Shown: positions 46,201-61,200 of the stretch, in pieces
How the letters are laid out: every line of letters begins with the position of its first letter
Numbering within the stretch: position 1 is the first letter of the stretch
Source: Amaurobius ferox
Lineage: Eukaryota; Arthropoda; Arachnida; Araneae; Amaurobiidae
Assembly: GCA_951213105.1 (NCBI GenBank)
Contig: OX578135.1
Location: 162,183,250 to 162,247,249 of the forward strand
Direction of reading: 5' to 3'
Length of the DNA stretch: 64,000 bases
The notes under the pieces: model-generated
What the model saw: the letters and a program-made list of their open reading frames with translations, nothing else
Told to the model about the DNA's origin: nothing
The model's database searches: none
Program-made: the position numbers and the translations under genes

Positions 46201-49200
46201 AATTAGAGCGCGGGAAGTTAGCAGTAGGCCCGGGTTCGATTCCCGCCACTACCTAAACAGCCGCCGTGTTCAGGCGGAATACGATCACGTTATTTTAATT
46301 TTATGGATATTTTAAATGATGGAACGATGGATATTTTAATTTTATGGGTATTTTAAATGATGGAACGATGGAATGAGGTTGATGGAATTAAGAGCTTAGC
46401 TTATGGTCATTTTAAATTGTAAATTAGAGCGCGGGAAGTTAGCAGTAGGCCCGGGTTCGATTCTCGCCACTACCTAAACAGCCGCCGTGTTCAGGCGGAA
46501 TACGATCACGTTATTTTAATTTTATGGATATTTTAAATGATGGAACGATGGATATTTTAATTTTATGGGTATTTTAAATGATGGAACGATGGAATGAGGT
46601 TGATGGAATTAAGAGCTTAGCTTATGGTCATTTTAAATTGTAAATTAGAGCGCGGGAAGTTAGCAGTAGGCCCGGGTTCGATTCCCGCCACTACCTAAAC
46701 AGCCGCCGTGTTCAGGCGGAATACGATCACGTTATTTTAATTTTATGGATATTTTAAATGATGGAACGATGGATATTTTAATTTTATGGGTATTTTAAAT
46801 GATGGAACGATGGAATGAGGTTGATGGAATTAAGAGCTTAGCTTATGGTCATTTTAAATTGTAAATTAGAGCGCGGGAAGTTAGCAGTAGGCCCGGGTTC
46901 GATTCCCGCCACTACCTAAACAGCCGCCGTGTTCAGGCGGAATACGATCACGTTATTTTAATTTTATGGATATTTTAAATGATGGAACGATGGATATTTT
47001 AATTTTATGGGTATTTTAAATGATGGAACGATGGAATGAGGTTGATGGAATTAAGAGCTTAGCTTATGGTCATTTTAAATTGTAAATTAGAGCGCGGGAA
47101 GTTAGCAGTAGGCCCGGGTTCGATTCCCGCCACTACCTAAACAGCCGCCGTGTTCAGGCGGAATACGATCACGTTATTTTAATTTTATGGATATTTTAAA
47201 TGATGGAACGATGGATATTTTAATTTTATGGGTATTTTAAATGATGGAACGATGGAATGAGGTTGATGGAATTAAGAGCTTAGCTTATGGTCATTTTAAA
47301 TTGTAAATTAGAGCGCGGGAAGTTAGCAGTAGGCCCGGGTTCGATTCCCGCCACTACCTAAACAGCCGCCGTGTTCAGGCGGAATACGATCACGTTATTT
47401 TAATTTTATGGATATTTTAAATGATGGAACGATGGATATTTTAATTTTATGGGTATTTTAAATGATGGAACGATGGAATGAGGTTGATGGAATTAAGAGC
47501 TTAGCTTATGGTCATTTTAAATTGTAAATTAGAGCGCGGGAAGTTAGCAGTAGGCCCGGGTTCGATTCCCGCCACTACCTAAACAGCCGCCGTGTTCAGG
47601 CGGAATACGATCACGTTATTTTAATTTTATGGATATTTTAAATGATGGAACGATGGATATTTTAATTTTATGGGTATTTTAAATGATGGAACGATGGAAT
47701 GAGGTTGATGGAATTAAGAGCTTAGCTTATGGTCATTTTAAATTGTAAATTAGAGCGCGGGAAGTTAGCAGTAGGCCCGGGTTCGATTCCCGCCACTACC
47801 TAAACAGCCGCCGTGTTCAGGCGGAATACGATCACGTTATTTTAATTTTATGGATATTTTAAATGATGGAACGATGGATATTTTAATTTTATGGGTATTT
47901 TAAATGATGGAACGATGGAATGAGGTTGATGGAATTAAGAGCTTAGCTTATGGTCATTTTAAATTGTAAATTAGAGCGCGGGAAGTTAGCAGTAGGCCCG
48001 GGTTCGATTCCCGCCACTACCTAAACAGCCGCCGTGTTCAGGCGGAATACGATCACGTTATTTTAATTTTATGGATATTTTAAATGATGGAACGATGGAT
48101 ATTTTAATTTTATGGGTATTTTAAATGATGGAACGATGGAATGAGGTTGATGGAATTAAGAGCTTAGCTTATGGTCATTTTAAATTGTAAATTAGAGCGC
48201 GGGAAGTTAGCAGTAGGCCCGGGTTCGATTCCCGCCACTACCTAAACAGCCGCCGTGTTCAGGCGGAATACGATCACGTTATTTTAATTTTATGGATATT
48301 TTAAATGATGGAACGATGGATATTTTAATTTTATGGGTATTTTAAATGATGGAACGATGGATATTTTAATTTTATGGATATTTTAAATGATGGAACGATG
48401 GATATTTTAATTTTATGGGTATTTTAAATGATGGAACGATGGAATGAGGTTGATGGAATTAAGAGCTTAGCTTATGGTCATTTTAAATTGTAAATTAGAG
48501 CGCGGGAAGTTAGCAGTAGCCCCGGGTTCGATTCCCGCCACTACCTAAACAGCCGCCGTGTTCAGGCGGAATACGATCACGTTATTTTAATTTTATGGAT
48601 ATTTTAAATGATGGAACGATGGATATTTTAATTTTATGGGTATTTTAAATGATGGAACGATGGAATGAGGTTGATGGAATTAAGAGCTTAGCTTATGGTC
48701 ATTTTAAATTGTAAATTAGAGCGCGGGAAGTTAGCAGTAGGCCCGGGTTCGATTCTCGCCACTACCTAAACAGCCGCCGTGTTCAGGCGGAATACGATCA
48801 CGTTATTTTAATTTTATGGATATTTTAAATGATGGAACGATGGATATTTTAATTTTATGGGTATTTTAAATGATGGAACGATGGAATGAGGTTGATGGAA
48901 TTAAGAGCTTAGCTTATGGTCATTTTAAATTGTAAATTAGAGCGCGGGAAGTTAGCAGTAGGCCCGGGTTCGATTCCCGCCACTACCTAAACAGCCGCCG
49001 TGTTCAGGCGGAATACGATCACGTTATTTTAATTTTATGGATATTTTAAATGATGGAACGATGGATATTTTAATTTTATGGGTATTTTAAATGATGGAAC
49101 GATGGAATGAGGTTGATGGAATTAAGAGCTTAGCTTATGGTCATTTTAAATTGTAAATTAGAGCGCGGGAAGTTAGCAGTAGGCCCGGGTTCGATTCTCG

Positions 49201-52200
49201 CCACTACCTAAACAGCCGCCGTGTTCAGGCGGAATACGATCACGTTATTTTAATTTTATGGATATTTTAAATGATGGAACGATGGATATTTTAATTTTAT
49301 GGGTATTTTAAATGATGGAACGATGGAATGAGGTTGATGGAATTAAGAGCTTAGCTTATGGTCATTTTAAATTGTAAATTAGAGCGCGGGAAGTTAGCAG
49401 TAGGCCCGGGTTCGATTCCCGCCACTACCTAAACAGCCGCCGTGTTCAGGCGGAATACGATCACGTTATTTTAATTTTATGGATATTTTAAATGATGGAA
49501 CGATGGATATTTTAATTTTATGGGTATTTTAAATGATGGAACGATGGAATGAGGTTGATGGAATTAAGAGCTTAGCTTATGGTCATTTTAAATTGTAAAT
49601 TAGAGCGCGGGAAGTTAGCAGTAGGCCCGGGTTCGATTCCCGCCACTACCTAAACAGCCGCCGTGTTCAGGCGGAATACGATCACGTTATTTTAATTTTA
49701 TGGATATTTTAAATGATGGAACGATGGATATTTTAATTTTATGGGTATTTTAAATGATGGAACGATGGAATGAGGTTGATGGAATTAAGAGCTTAGCTTA
49801 TGGTCATTTTAAATTGTAAATTAGAGCGCGGGAAGTTAGCAGTAGGCCCGGGTTCGATTCCCGCCACTACCTAAACAGCCGCCGTGTTCAGGCGGAATAC
49901 GATCACGTTATTTTAATTTTATGGATATTTTAAATGATGGAACGATGGATATTTTAATTTTATGGGTATTTTAAATGATGGAACGATGGAATGAGGTTGA
50001 TGGAATTAAGAGCTTAGCTTATGGTCATTTTAAATTGTAAATTAGAGCGCGGGAAGTTAGCAGTAGGCCCGGGTTCGATTCCCGCCACTACCTAAACAGC
50101 CGCCGTGTTCAGGCGGAATACGATCACGTTATTTTAATTTTATGGATATTTTAAATGATGGAACGATGGATATTTTAATTTTATGGGTATTTTAAATGAT
50201 GGAACGATGGAATGAGGTTGATGGAATTAAGAGCTTAGCTTATGGTCATTTTAAATTGTAAATTAGAGCGCGGGAAGTTAGCAGTAGGCCCGGGTTCGAT
50301 TCCCGCCACTACCTAAACAGCCGCCGTGTTCAGGCGGAATACGATCACGTTATTTTAATTTTATGGATATTTTAAATGATGGAACGATGGATATTTTAAT
50401 TTTATGGGTATTTTAAATGATGGAACGATGGATATTTTAATTTTATGGATATTTTAAATGATGGAACGATGGATATTTTAATTTTATGTGTATTTTAAAT
50501 GATGGAACGATGGAATGAGGTTGATGGAATTAAGAGCTTAGCTTATGGTCATTTTAAATTGTAAATTAGAGCGCGGGAAGTTAGCAGTAGGCCCGGGTTC
50601 GATTCCCGCCACTACCTAAACAGCCGCCGTGTTCAGGCGGAATACGATCACGTTATTTTAATTTTATGGATATTTTAAATGATGGAACGATGGATATTTT
50701 AATTTTATGGGTATTTTAAATGATGGAACGATGGAATGAGGTTGATGGAATTAAGAGCTTAGCTTATGGTCATTTTAAATTGTAAATTAGAGCGCGGGAA
50801 GTTAGCAGTAGGCCCGGGTTCGATTCTCGCCACTACCTAAACAGCCGCCGTGTTCAGGCGGAATACGATCACGTTATTTTAATTTTATGGATATTTTAAA
50901 TGATGGAACGATGGATATTTTAATTTTATGGGTATTTTAAATGATGGAACGATGGAATGAGGTTGATGGAATTAAGAGCTTAGCTTATGGTCATTTTAAA
51001 TTGTAAATTAGAGCGCGGGAAGTTAGCAGTAGGCCCGGGTTCGATTCCCGCCACTACCTAAACAGCCGCCGTGTTCAGGCGGAATACGATCACGTTATTT
51101 TAATTTTATGGATATTTTAAATGATGGAACGATGGATATTTTAATTTTATGGGTATTTTAAATGATGGAACGATGGAATGAGGTTGATGGAATTAAGAGC
51201 TTAGCTTATGGTCATTTTAAATTGTAAATTAGAGCGCGGGAAGTTAGCAGTAGGCCCGGGTTCGATTCCCGCCACTACCTAAACAGCCGCCGTGTTCAGG
51301 CGGAATACGATCACGTTATTTTAATTTTATGGATATTTTAAATGATGGAACGATGGATATTTTAATTTTATGGGTATTTTAAATGATGGAACGATGGAAT
51401 GAGGTTGATGGAATTAAGAGCTTAGCTTATGGTCATTTTAAATTGTAAATTAGAGCGCGGGAAGTTAGCAGTAGGCCCGGGTTCGATTCTCGCCACTACC
51501 TAAACAGCCGCCGTGTTCAGGCGGAATACGATCACGTTATTTTAATTTTATGGATATTTTAAATGATGGAACGATGGATATTTTAATTTTATGGGTATTT
51601 TAAATGATGGAACGATGGAATGAGGTTGATGGAATTAAGAGCTTAGCTTATGGTCATTTTAAATTGTAAATTAGAGCGCGGGAAGTTAGCAGTAGGCCCG
51701 GGTTCGATTCCCGCCACTACCTAAACAGCCGCCGTGTTCAGGCGGAATACGATCACGTTATTTTAATTTTATGGATATTTTAAATGATGGAACGATGGAT
51801 ATTTTAATTTTATGGGTATTTTAAATGATGGAACGATGGAATGAGGTTGATGGAATTAAGAGCTTAGCTTATGGTCATTTTAAATTGTAAATTAGAGCGC
51901 GGGAAGTTAGCAGTAGGCCCGGGTTCGATTCCCGCCACTACCTAAACAGCCGCCGTGTTCAGGCGGAATACGATCACGTTATTTTAATTTTATGGATATT
52001 TTAAATGATGGAACGATGGATATTTTAATTTTATGGGTATTTTAAATGATGGAACGATGGAATGAGGTTGATGGAATTAAGAGCTTAGCTTATGGTCATT
52101 TTAAATTGTAAATTAGAGCGCGGGAAGTTAGCAGTAGGCCCGGGTTCGATTCCCGCCACTACCTAAACAGCCGCCGTGTTCAGGCGGAATACGATCACGT

Positions 52201-55200
52201 TATTTTAATTTTATGGATATTTTAAATGATGGAACGATGGATATTTTAATTTTATGGGTATTTTAAATGATGGAACGATGGAATGAGGTTGATGGAATTA
52301 AGAGCTTAGCTTATGGTCATTTTAAATTGTAAATTAGAGCGCGGGAAGTTAGCAGTAGGCCCGGGTTCGATTCCCGCCACTACCTAAACAGCCGCCGTGT
52401 TCAGGCGGAATACGATCACGTTATTTTAATTTTATGGATATTTTAAATGATGGAACGATGGATATTTTAATTTTATGGGTATTTTAAATGATGGAACGAT
52501 GGATATTTTAATTTTATGGATATTTTAAATGATGGAACTATGGATATTTTAATTTTATGGGTATTTTAAATGATGGAACGATGGAATGAGGTTGATGGAA
52601 TTAAGAGCTTAGCTTATGGTCATTTTAAATTGTAAATTAGAGCGCGGGAAGTTAGCAGTAGGCCCGGGTTCGATTCCCGCCACTACCTAAACAGCCGCCG
52701 TGTTCAGGCGGAATACGATCACGTTATTTTAATTTTATGGATATTTTAAATGATGGAACGATGGATATTTTAATTTTATGGGTATTTTAAATGATGGAAC
52801 GATGGAATGAGGTTGATGGAATTAAGAGCTTAGCTTATGGTCATTTTAAATTGTAAATTAGAGCGCGGGAAGTTAGCAGTAGGCCCGGGTTCGATTCCCG
52901 CCACTACCTAAACAGCCGCCGTGTTCAGGCGGAATACGATCACGTTATTTTAATTTTATGGATATTTTAAATGATGGAACGATGGATATTTTAATTTTAT
53001 GGGTATTTTAAATGATGGAACGATGGAATGAGGTTGATGGAATTAAGAGCTTAGCTTATGGTCATTTTAAATTGTAAATTAGAGCGCGGGAAGTTAGCAG
53101 TAGGCCCGGGTTCGATTCCCGCCACTACCTAAACAGCCGCCGTGTTCAGGCGGAATACGATCACGTTATTTTAATTTTATGGATATTTTAAATGATGGAA
53201 CGATGGATATTTTAATTTTATGGGTATTTTAAATGATGGAACGATGGATATTTTAATTTTATGGATATTTTAAATGATGGAACGATGGATATTTTAATTT
53301 TATGTGTATTTTAAATGATGGAACGATGGAATGAGGTTGATGGAATTAAGAGCTTAGCTTATGGTCATTTTAAATTGTAAATTAGAGCGCGGGAAGTTAG
53401 CAGTAGGCCCGGGTTCGATTCCCGCCACTACCTAAACAGCCGCCGTGTTCAGGCGGAATACGATCACGTTATTTTAATTTTATGGATATTTTAAATGATG
53501 GAACGATGGATATTTTAATTTTATGGGTATTTTAAATGATGGAACGATGGAATGAGGTTGATGGAATTAAGAGCTTAGCTTATGGTCATTTTAAATTGTA
53601 AATTAGAGCGCGGGAAGTTAGCAGTAGGCCCGGGTTCGATTCTCGCCACTACCTAAACAGCCGCCGTGTTCAGGCGGAATACGATCACGTTATTTTAATT
53701 TTATGGATATTTTAAATGATGGAACGATGGATATTTTAATTTTATGGGTATTTTAAATGATGGAACGATGGAATGAGGTTGATGGAATTAAGAGCTTAGC
53801 TTATGGTCATTTTAAATTGTAAATTAGAGCGCGGGAAGTTAGCAGTAGGCCCGGGTTCGATTCCCGCCACTACCTAAACAGCCGCCGTGTTCAGGCGGAA
53901 TACGATCACGTTATTTTAATTTTATGGATATTTTAAATGATGGAACGATGGATATTTTAATTTTATGGGTATTTTAAATGATGGAACGATGGAATGAGGT
54001 TGATGGAATTAAGAGCTTAGCTTATGGTCATTTTAAATTGTAAATTAGAGCGCGGGAAGTTAGCAGTAGGCCCGGGTTCGATTCCCGCCACTACCTAAAC
54101 AGCCGCCGTGTTCAGGCGGAATACGATCACGTTATTTTAATTTTATGGATATTTTAAATGATGGAACGATGGATATTTTAATTTTATGGGTATTTTAAAT
54201 GATGGAACGATGGAATGAGGTTGATGGAATTAAGAGCTTAGCTTATGGTCATTTTAAATTGTAAATTAGAGCGCGGGAAGTTAGCAGTAGGCCCGGGTTC
54301 GATTCCCGCCACTACCTAAACAGCCGCCGTGTTCAGGCGGAATACGATCACGTTATTTTAATTTTATGGATATTTTAAATGATGGAACGATGGATATTTT
54401 AATTTTATGGGTATTTTAAATGATGGAACGATGGAATGAGGTTGATGGAATTAAGAGCTTAGCTTATGGTCATTTTAAATTGTAAATTAGAGCGCGGGAA
54501 GTTAGCAGTAGGCCCGGGTTCGATTCCCGCCACTACCTAAACAGCCGCCGTGTTCAGGCGGAATACGATCACGTTATTTTAATTTTATGGATATTTTAAA
54601 TGATGGAACGATGGATATTTTAATTTTATGGGTATTTTAAATGATGGAACGATGGATATTTTAATTTTATGGATATTTTAAATGATGGAACTATGGATAT
54701 TTTAATTTTATGGGTATTTTAAATGATGGAACGATGGAATGAGGTTGATGGAATTAAGAGCTTAGCTTATGGTCATTTTAAATTGTAAATTAGAGCGCGG
54801 GAAGTTAGCAGTAGGCCCGGGTTCGATTCCCGCCACTACCTAAACAGCCGCCGTGTTCAGGCGGAATACGATCACGTTATTTTAATTTTATGGATATTTT
54901 AAATGATGGAACGATGGATATTTTAATTTTATGGGTATTTTAAATGATGGAACGATGGAATGAGGTTGATGGAATTAAGAGCTTAGCTTATGGTCATTTT
55001 AAATTGTAAATTAGAGCGCGGGAAGTTAGCAGTAGGCCCGGGTTCGATTCCCGCCACTACCTAAACAGCCGCCGTGTTCAGGCGGAATACGATCACGTTA
55101 TTTTAATTTTATGGATATTTTAAATGATGGAACGATGGATATTTTAATTTTATGGGTATTTTAAATGATGGAACGATGGAATGAGGTTGATGGAATTAAG

Positions 55201-58200
55201 AGCTTAGCTTATGGTCATTTTAAATTGTAAATTAGAGCGCGGGAAGTTAGCAGTAGGCCCGGGTTCGATTCCCGCCACTACCTAAACAGCCGCCGTGTTC
55301 AGGCGGAATACGATCACGTTATTTTAATTTTATGGATATTTTAAATGATGGAACGATGGATATTTTAATTTTATGGGTATTTTAAATGATGGAACGATGG
55401 ATATTTTAATTTTATGGATATTTTAAATGATGGAACGATGGATATTTTAATTTTATGTGTATTTTAAATGATGGAACGATGGAATGAGGTTGATGGAATT
55501 AAGAGCTTAGCTTATGGTCATTTTAAATTGTAAATTAGAGCGCGGGAAGTTAGCAGTAGGCCCGGGTTCGATTCCCGCCACTACCTAAACAGCCGCCGTG
55601 TTCAGGCGGAATACGATCACGTTATTTTAATTTTATGGATATTTTAAATGATGGAACGATGGATATTTTAATTTTATGGGTATTTTAAATGATGGAACGA
55701 TGGAATGAGGTTGATGGAATTAAGAGCTTAGCTTATGGTCATTTTAAATTGTAAATTAGAGCGCGGGAAGTTAGCAGTAGGCCCGGGTTCGATTCTCGCC
55801 ACTACCTAAACAGCCGCCGTGTTCAGGCGGAATACGATCACGTTATTTTAATTTTATGGATATTTTAAATGATGGAACGATGGATATTTTAATTTTATGG
55901 GTATTTTAAATGATGGAACGATGGAATGAGGTTGATGGAATTAAGAGCTTAGCTTATGGTCATTTTAAATTGTAAATTAGAGCGCGGGAAGTTAGCAGTA
56001 GGCCCGGGTTCGATTCCCGCCACTACCTAAACAGCCGCCGTGTTCAGGCGGAATACGATCACGTTATTTTAATTTTATGGATATTTTAAATGATGGAACG
56101 ATGGATATTTTAATTTTATGGGTATTTTAAATGATGGAACGATGGAATGAGGTTGATGGAATTAAGAGCTTAGCTTATGGTCATTTTAAATTGTAAATTA
56201 GAGCGCGGGAAGTTAGCAGTAGGCCCGGGTTCGATTCCCGCCACTACCTAAACAGCCGCCGTGTTCAGGCGGAATACGATCACGTTATTTTAATTTTATG
56301 GATATTTTAAATGATGGAACGATGGATATTTTAATTTTATGGGTATTTTAAATGATGGAACGATGGAATGAGGTTGATGGAATTAAGAGCTTAGCTTATG
56401 GTCATTTTAAATTGTAAATTAGAGCGCGGGAAGTTAGCAGTAGGCCCGGGTTCGATTCTCGCCACTACCTAAACAGCCGCCGTGTTCAGGCGGAATACGA
56501 TCACGTTATTTTAATTTTATGGATATTTTAAATGATGGAACGATGGATATTTTAATTTTATGGGTATTTTAAATGATGGAACGATGGAATGAGGTTGATG
56601 GAATTAAGAGCTTAGCTTATGGTCATTTTAAATTGTAAATTAGAGCGCGGGAAGTTAGCAGTAGGCCCGGGTTCGATTCCCGCCACTACCTAAACAGCCG
56701 CCGTGTTCAGGCGGAATACGATCACGTTATTTTAATTTTATGGATATTTTAAATGATGGAACGATGGATATTTTAATTTTATGGGTATTTTAAATGATGG
56801 AACGATGGAATGAGGTTGATGGAATTAAGAGCTTAGCTTATGGTCATTTTAAATTGTAAATTAGAGCGCGGGAAGTTAGCAGTAGGCCCGGGTTCGAATC
56901 TCGCCACTACCTAAACAGCCGCCGTGTTCAGGCGGAATACGATCACGTTATTTTAATTTTATGGATATTTTAAATGATGGAACGATGGATATTTTAATTT
57001 TATGGGTATTTTAAATGATGGAACGATGGAATGAGGTTGATGGAATTAAGAGCTTAGCTTATGGTCATTTTAAATTGTAAATTAGAGCGCGGGAAGTTAG
57101 CAGTAGGCCCGGGTTCGATTCCCGCCACTACCTAAACAGCCGCCGTGTTCAGGCGGAATACGATCACGTTATTTTAATTTTATGGATATTTTAAATGATG
57201 GAACGATGGATATTTTAATTTTATGGGTATTTTAAATGATGGAACGATGGAATGAGGTTGATGGAATTAAGAGCTTAGCTTATGGTCATTTTAAATTGTA
57301 AATTAGAGCGCGGGAAGTTAGCAGTAGGCCCGGGTTCGATTCTCGCCACTACCTAAACAGCCGCCGTGTTCAGGCGGAATACGATCACGTTATTTTAATT
57401 TTATGGATATTTTAAATGATGGAACGATGGATATTTTAATTTTATGGGTATTTTAAATGATGGAACGATGGAATGAGGTTGATGGAATTAAGAGCTTAGC
57501 TTATGGTCATTTTAAATTGTAAATTAGAGCGCGGGAAGTTAGCAGTAGGCCCGGGTTCGATTCCCGCCACTACCTAAACAGCCGCCGTGTTCAGGCGGAA
57601 TACGATCACGTTATTTTAATTTTATGGATATTTTAAATGATGGAACGATGGATATTTTAATTTTATGGGTATTTTAAATGATGGAACGATGGAATGAGGT
57701 TGATGGAATTAAGAGCTTAGCTTATGGTCATTTTAAATTGTAAATTAGAGCGCGGGAAGTTAGCAGTAGGCCCGGGTTCGATTCCCGCCACTACCTAAAC
57801 AGCCGCCGTGTTCAGGCGGAATACGATCACGTTATTTTAATTTTATGGATATTTTAAATGATGGAACGATGGATATTTTAATTTTATGGGTATTTTAAAT
57901 GATGGAACGATGGAATGAGGTTGATGGAATTAAGAGCTTAGCTTATGGTCATTTTAAATTGTAAATTAGAGCGCGGGAAGTTAGCAGTAGGCCCGGGTTC
58001 GATTCCCGCCACTACCTAAACAGCCGCCGTGTTCAGGCGGAATACGATCACGTTATTTTAATTTTATGGATATTTTAAATGATGGAACGATGGATATTTT
58101 AATTTTATGGGTATTTTAAATGATGGAACGATGGAATGAGGTTGATGGAATTAAGAGCTTAGCTTATGGTCATTTTAAATTGTAAATTAGAGCGCGGGAA

Positions 58201-61200
58201 GTTAGCAGTAGGCCCGGGTTCGATTCCCGCCACTACCTAAACAGCCGCCGTGTTCAGGCGGAATACGATCACGTTATTTTAATTTTATGGATATTTTAAA
58301 TGATGGAACGATGGATATTTTAATTTTATGGGTATTTTAAATGATGGAACGATGGAATGAGGTTGATGGAATTAAGAGCTTAGCTTATGGTCATTTTAAA
58401 TTGTAAATTAGAGCGCGGGAAGTTAGCAGTAGGCCCGGGTTCGATTCCCGCCACTACCTAAACAGCCGCCGTGTTCAGGCGGAATACGATCACGTTATTT
58501 TAATTTTATGGATATTTTAAATGATGGAACGATGGATATTTTAATTTTATGGGTATTTTAAATGATGGAACGATGGATATTTTAATTTTATGGATATTTT
58601 AAATGATGGAACGATGGATATTTTAATTTTATGTGTATTTTAAATGATGGAACGATGGAATGAGGTTGATGGAATTAAGAGCTTAGCTTATGGTCATTTT
58701 AAATTGTAAATTAGAGCGCGGGAAGTTAGCAGTAGGCCCGGGTTCGATTCCCGCCACTACCTAAACAGCCGCCGTGTTCAGGCGGAATACGATCACGTTA
58801 TTTTAATTTTATGGATATTTTAAATGATGGAACGATGGATATTTTAATTTTATGGGTATTTTAAATGATGGAACGATGGAATGAGGTTGATGGAATTAAG
58901 AGCTTAGCTTATGGTCATTTTAAATTGTAAATTAGAGCGCGGGAAGTTAGCAGTAGGCCCGGGTTCGATTCTCGCCACTACCTAAACAGCCGCCGTGTTC
59001 AGGCGGAATACGATCACGTTATTTTAATTTTATGGATATTTTAAATGATGGAACGATGGATATTTTAATTTTATGGGTATTTTAAATGATGGAACGATGG
59101 AATGAGGTTGATGGAATTAAGAGCTTAGCTTATGGTCATTTTAAATTGTAAATTAGAGCGCGGGAAGTTAGCAGTAGGCCCGGGTTCGATTCCCGCCACT
59201 ACCTAAACAGCCGCCGTGTTCAGGCGGAATACGATCACGTTATTTTAATTTTATGGATATTTTAAATGATGGAACGATGGATATTTTAATTTTATGGGTA
59301 TTTTAAATGATGGAACGATGGAATGAGGTTGATGGAATTAAGAGCTTAGCTTATGGTCATTTTAAATTGTAAATTAGAGCGCGGGAAGTTAGCAGTAGGC
59401 CCGGGTTCGATTCCCGCCACTACCTAAACAGCCGCCGTGTTCAGGCGGAATACGATCACGTTATTTTAATTTTATGGATATTTTAAATGATGGAACGATG
59501 GATATTTTAATTTTATGGGTATTTTAAATGATGGAACGATGGAATGAGGTTGATGGAATTAAGAGCTTAGCTTATGGTCATTTTAAATTGTAAATTAGAG
59601 CGCGGGAAGTTAGCAGTAGGCCCGGGTTCGATTCTCGCCACTACCTAAACAGCCGCCGTGTTCAGGCGGAATACGATCACGTTATTTTAATTTTATGGAT
59701 ATTTTAAATGATGGAACGATGGATATTTTAATTTTATGGGTATTTTAAATGATGGAACGATGGAATGAGGTTGATGGCATTAAGAGCTTAGCTTATGGTC
59801 ATTTTAAATTGTAAATTAGAGCGCGGGAAGTTAGCAGTAGGCCCGGGTTCGATTCCCGCCACTACCTAAACAGCCGCCGTGTTCAGGCGGAATACGATCA
59901 CGTTATTTTAATTTTATGGATATTTTAAATGATGGAACGATGGATATTTTAATTTTATGGGTATTTTAAATGATGGAACGATGGAATGAGGTTGATGGAA
60001 TTAAGAGCTTAGCTTATGGTCATTTTAAATTGTAAATTAGAGCGCGGGAAGTTAGCAGTAGGCCCGGGTTCGATTCCCGCCACTACCTAAACAGCCGCCG
60101 TGTTCAGGCGGAATACGATCACGTTATTTTAATTTTATGGATATTTTAAATGATGGAACGATGGATATTTTAATTTTATGGGTATTTTAAATGATGGAAC
60201 GATGGAATGAGGTTGATGGAATTAAGAGCTTAGCTTATGGTCATTTTAAATTGTAAATTAGAGCGCGGGAAGTTAGCAGTAGGCCCGGGTTCGATTGCCG
60301 CCACTACCTAAACAGCCGCCGTGTTCAGGCGGAATACGATCACGTTATTTTAATTTTATGGATATTTTAAATGATGGAACGATGGATATTTTAATTTTAT
60401 GGGTATTTTAAATGATGGAACGATGGAATGAGGTTGATGGAATTAAGAGCTTAGCTTATGGTCATTTTAAATTGTAAATTAGAGCGCGGGAAGTTAGCAG
60501 TAGGCCCGGGTTCGATTCCCGCCACTACCTAAACAGCCGCCGTGTTCAGGCGGAATACGATCACGTTATTTTAATTTTATGGATATTTTAAATGATGGAA
60601 CGATGGATATTTTAATTTTATGGGTATTTTAAATGATGGAACGATGGAATGAGGTTGATGGAATTAAGAGCTTAGCTTATGGTCATTTTAAATTGTAAAT
60701 TAGAGCGCGGGAAATTAGCAGTAGGCCCGGGTTCGATTCCCGCCACTACCTAAACAGCCGCCGTGTTCAGGCGGAATACGATCACGTTATTTTAATTTTA
60801 TGGATATTTTAAATGATGGAACGATGGATATTTTAATTTTATGGGTATTTTAAATGATGGAACGATGGATATTTTAATTTTATGGATATTTTAAATGATG
60901 GAACTATGGATATTTTAATTTTATGGGTATTTTAAATGATGGAACGATGGAATGAGGTTGATGGAATTAAGAGCTTAGCTTATGGTCATTTTAAATTGTA
61001 AATTAGAGCGCGGGAAGTTAGCAGTAGGCCCGGGTTCGATTCCCGCCACTACCTAAACAGCCGCCGTGTTCAGGCGGAATACGATCACGTTATTTTAATT
61101 TTATGGATATTTTAAATGATGGAACGATGGATATTTTAATTTTATGGGTATTTTAAATGATGGAACGATGGAATGAGGTTGATGGAATTAAGAGCTTAGC

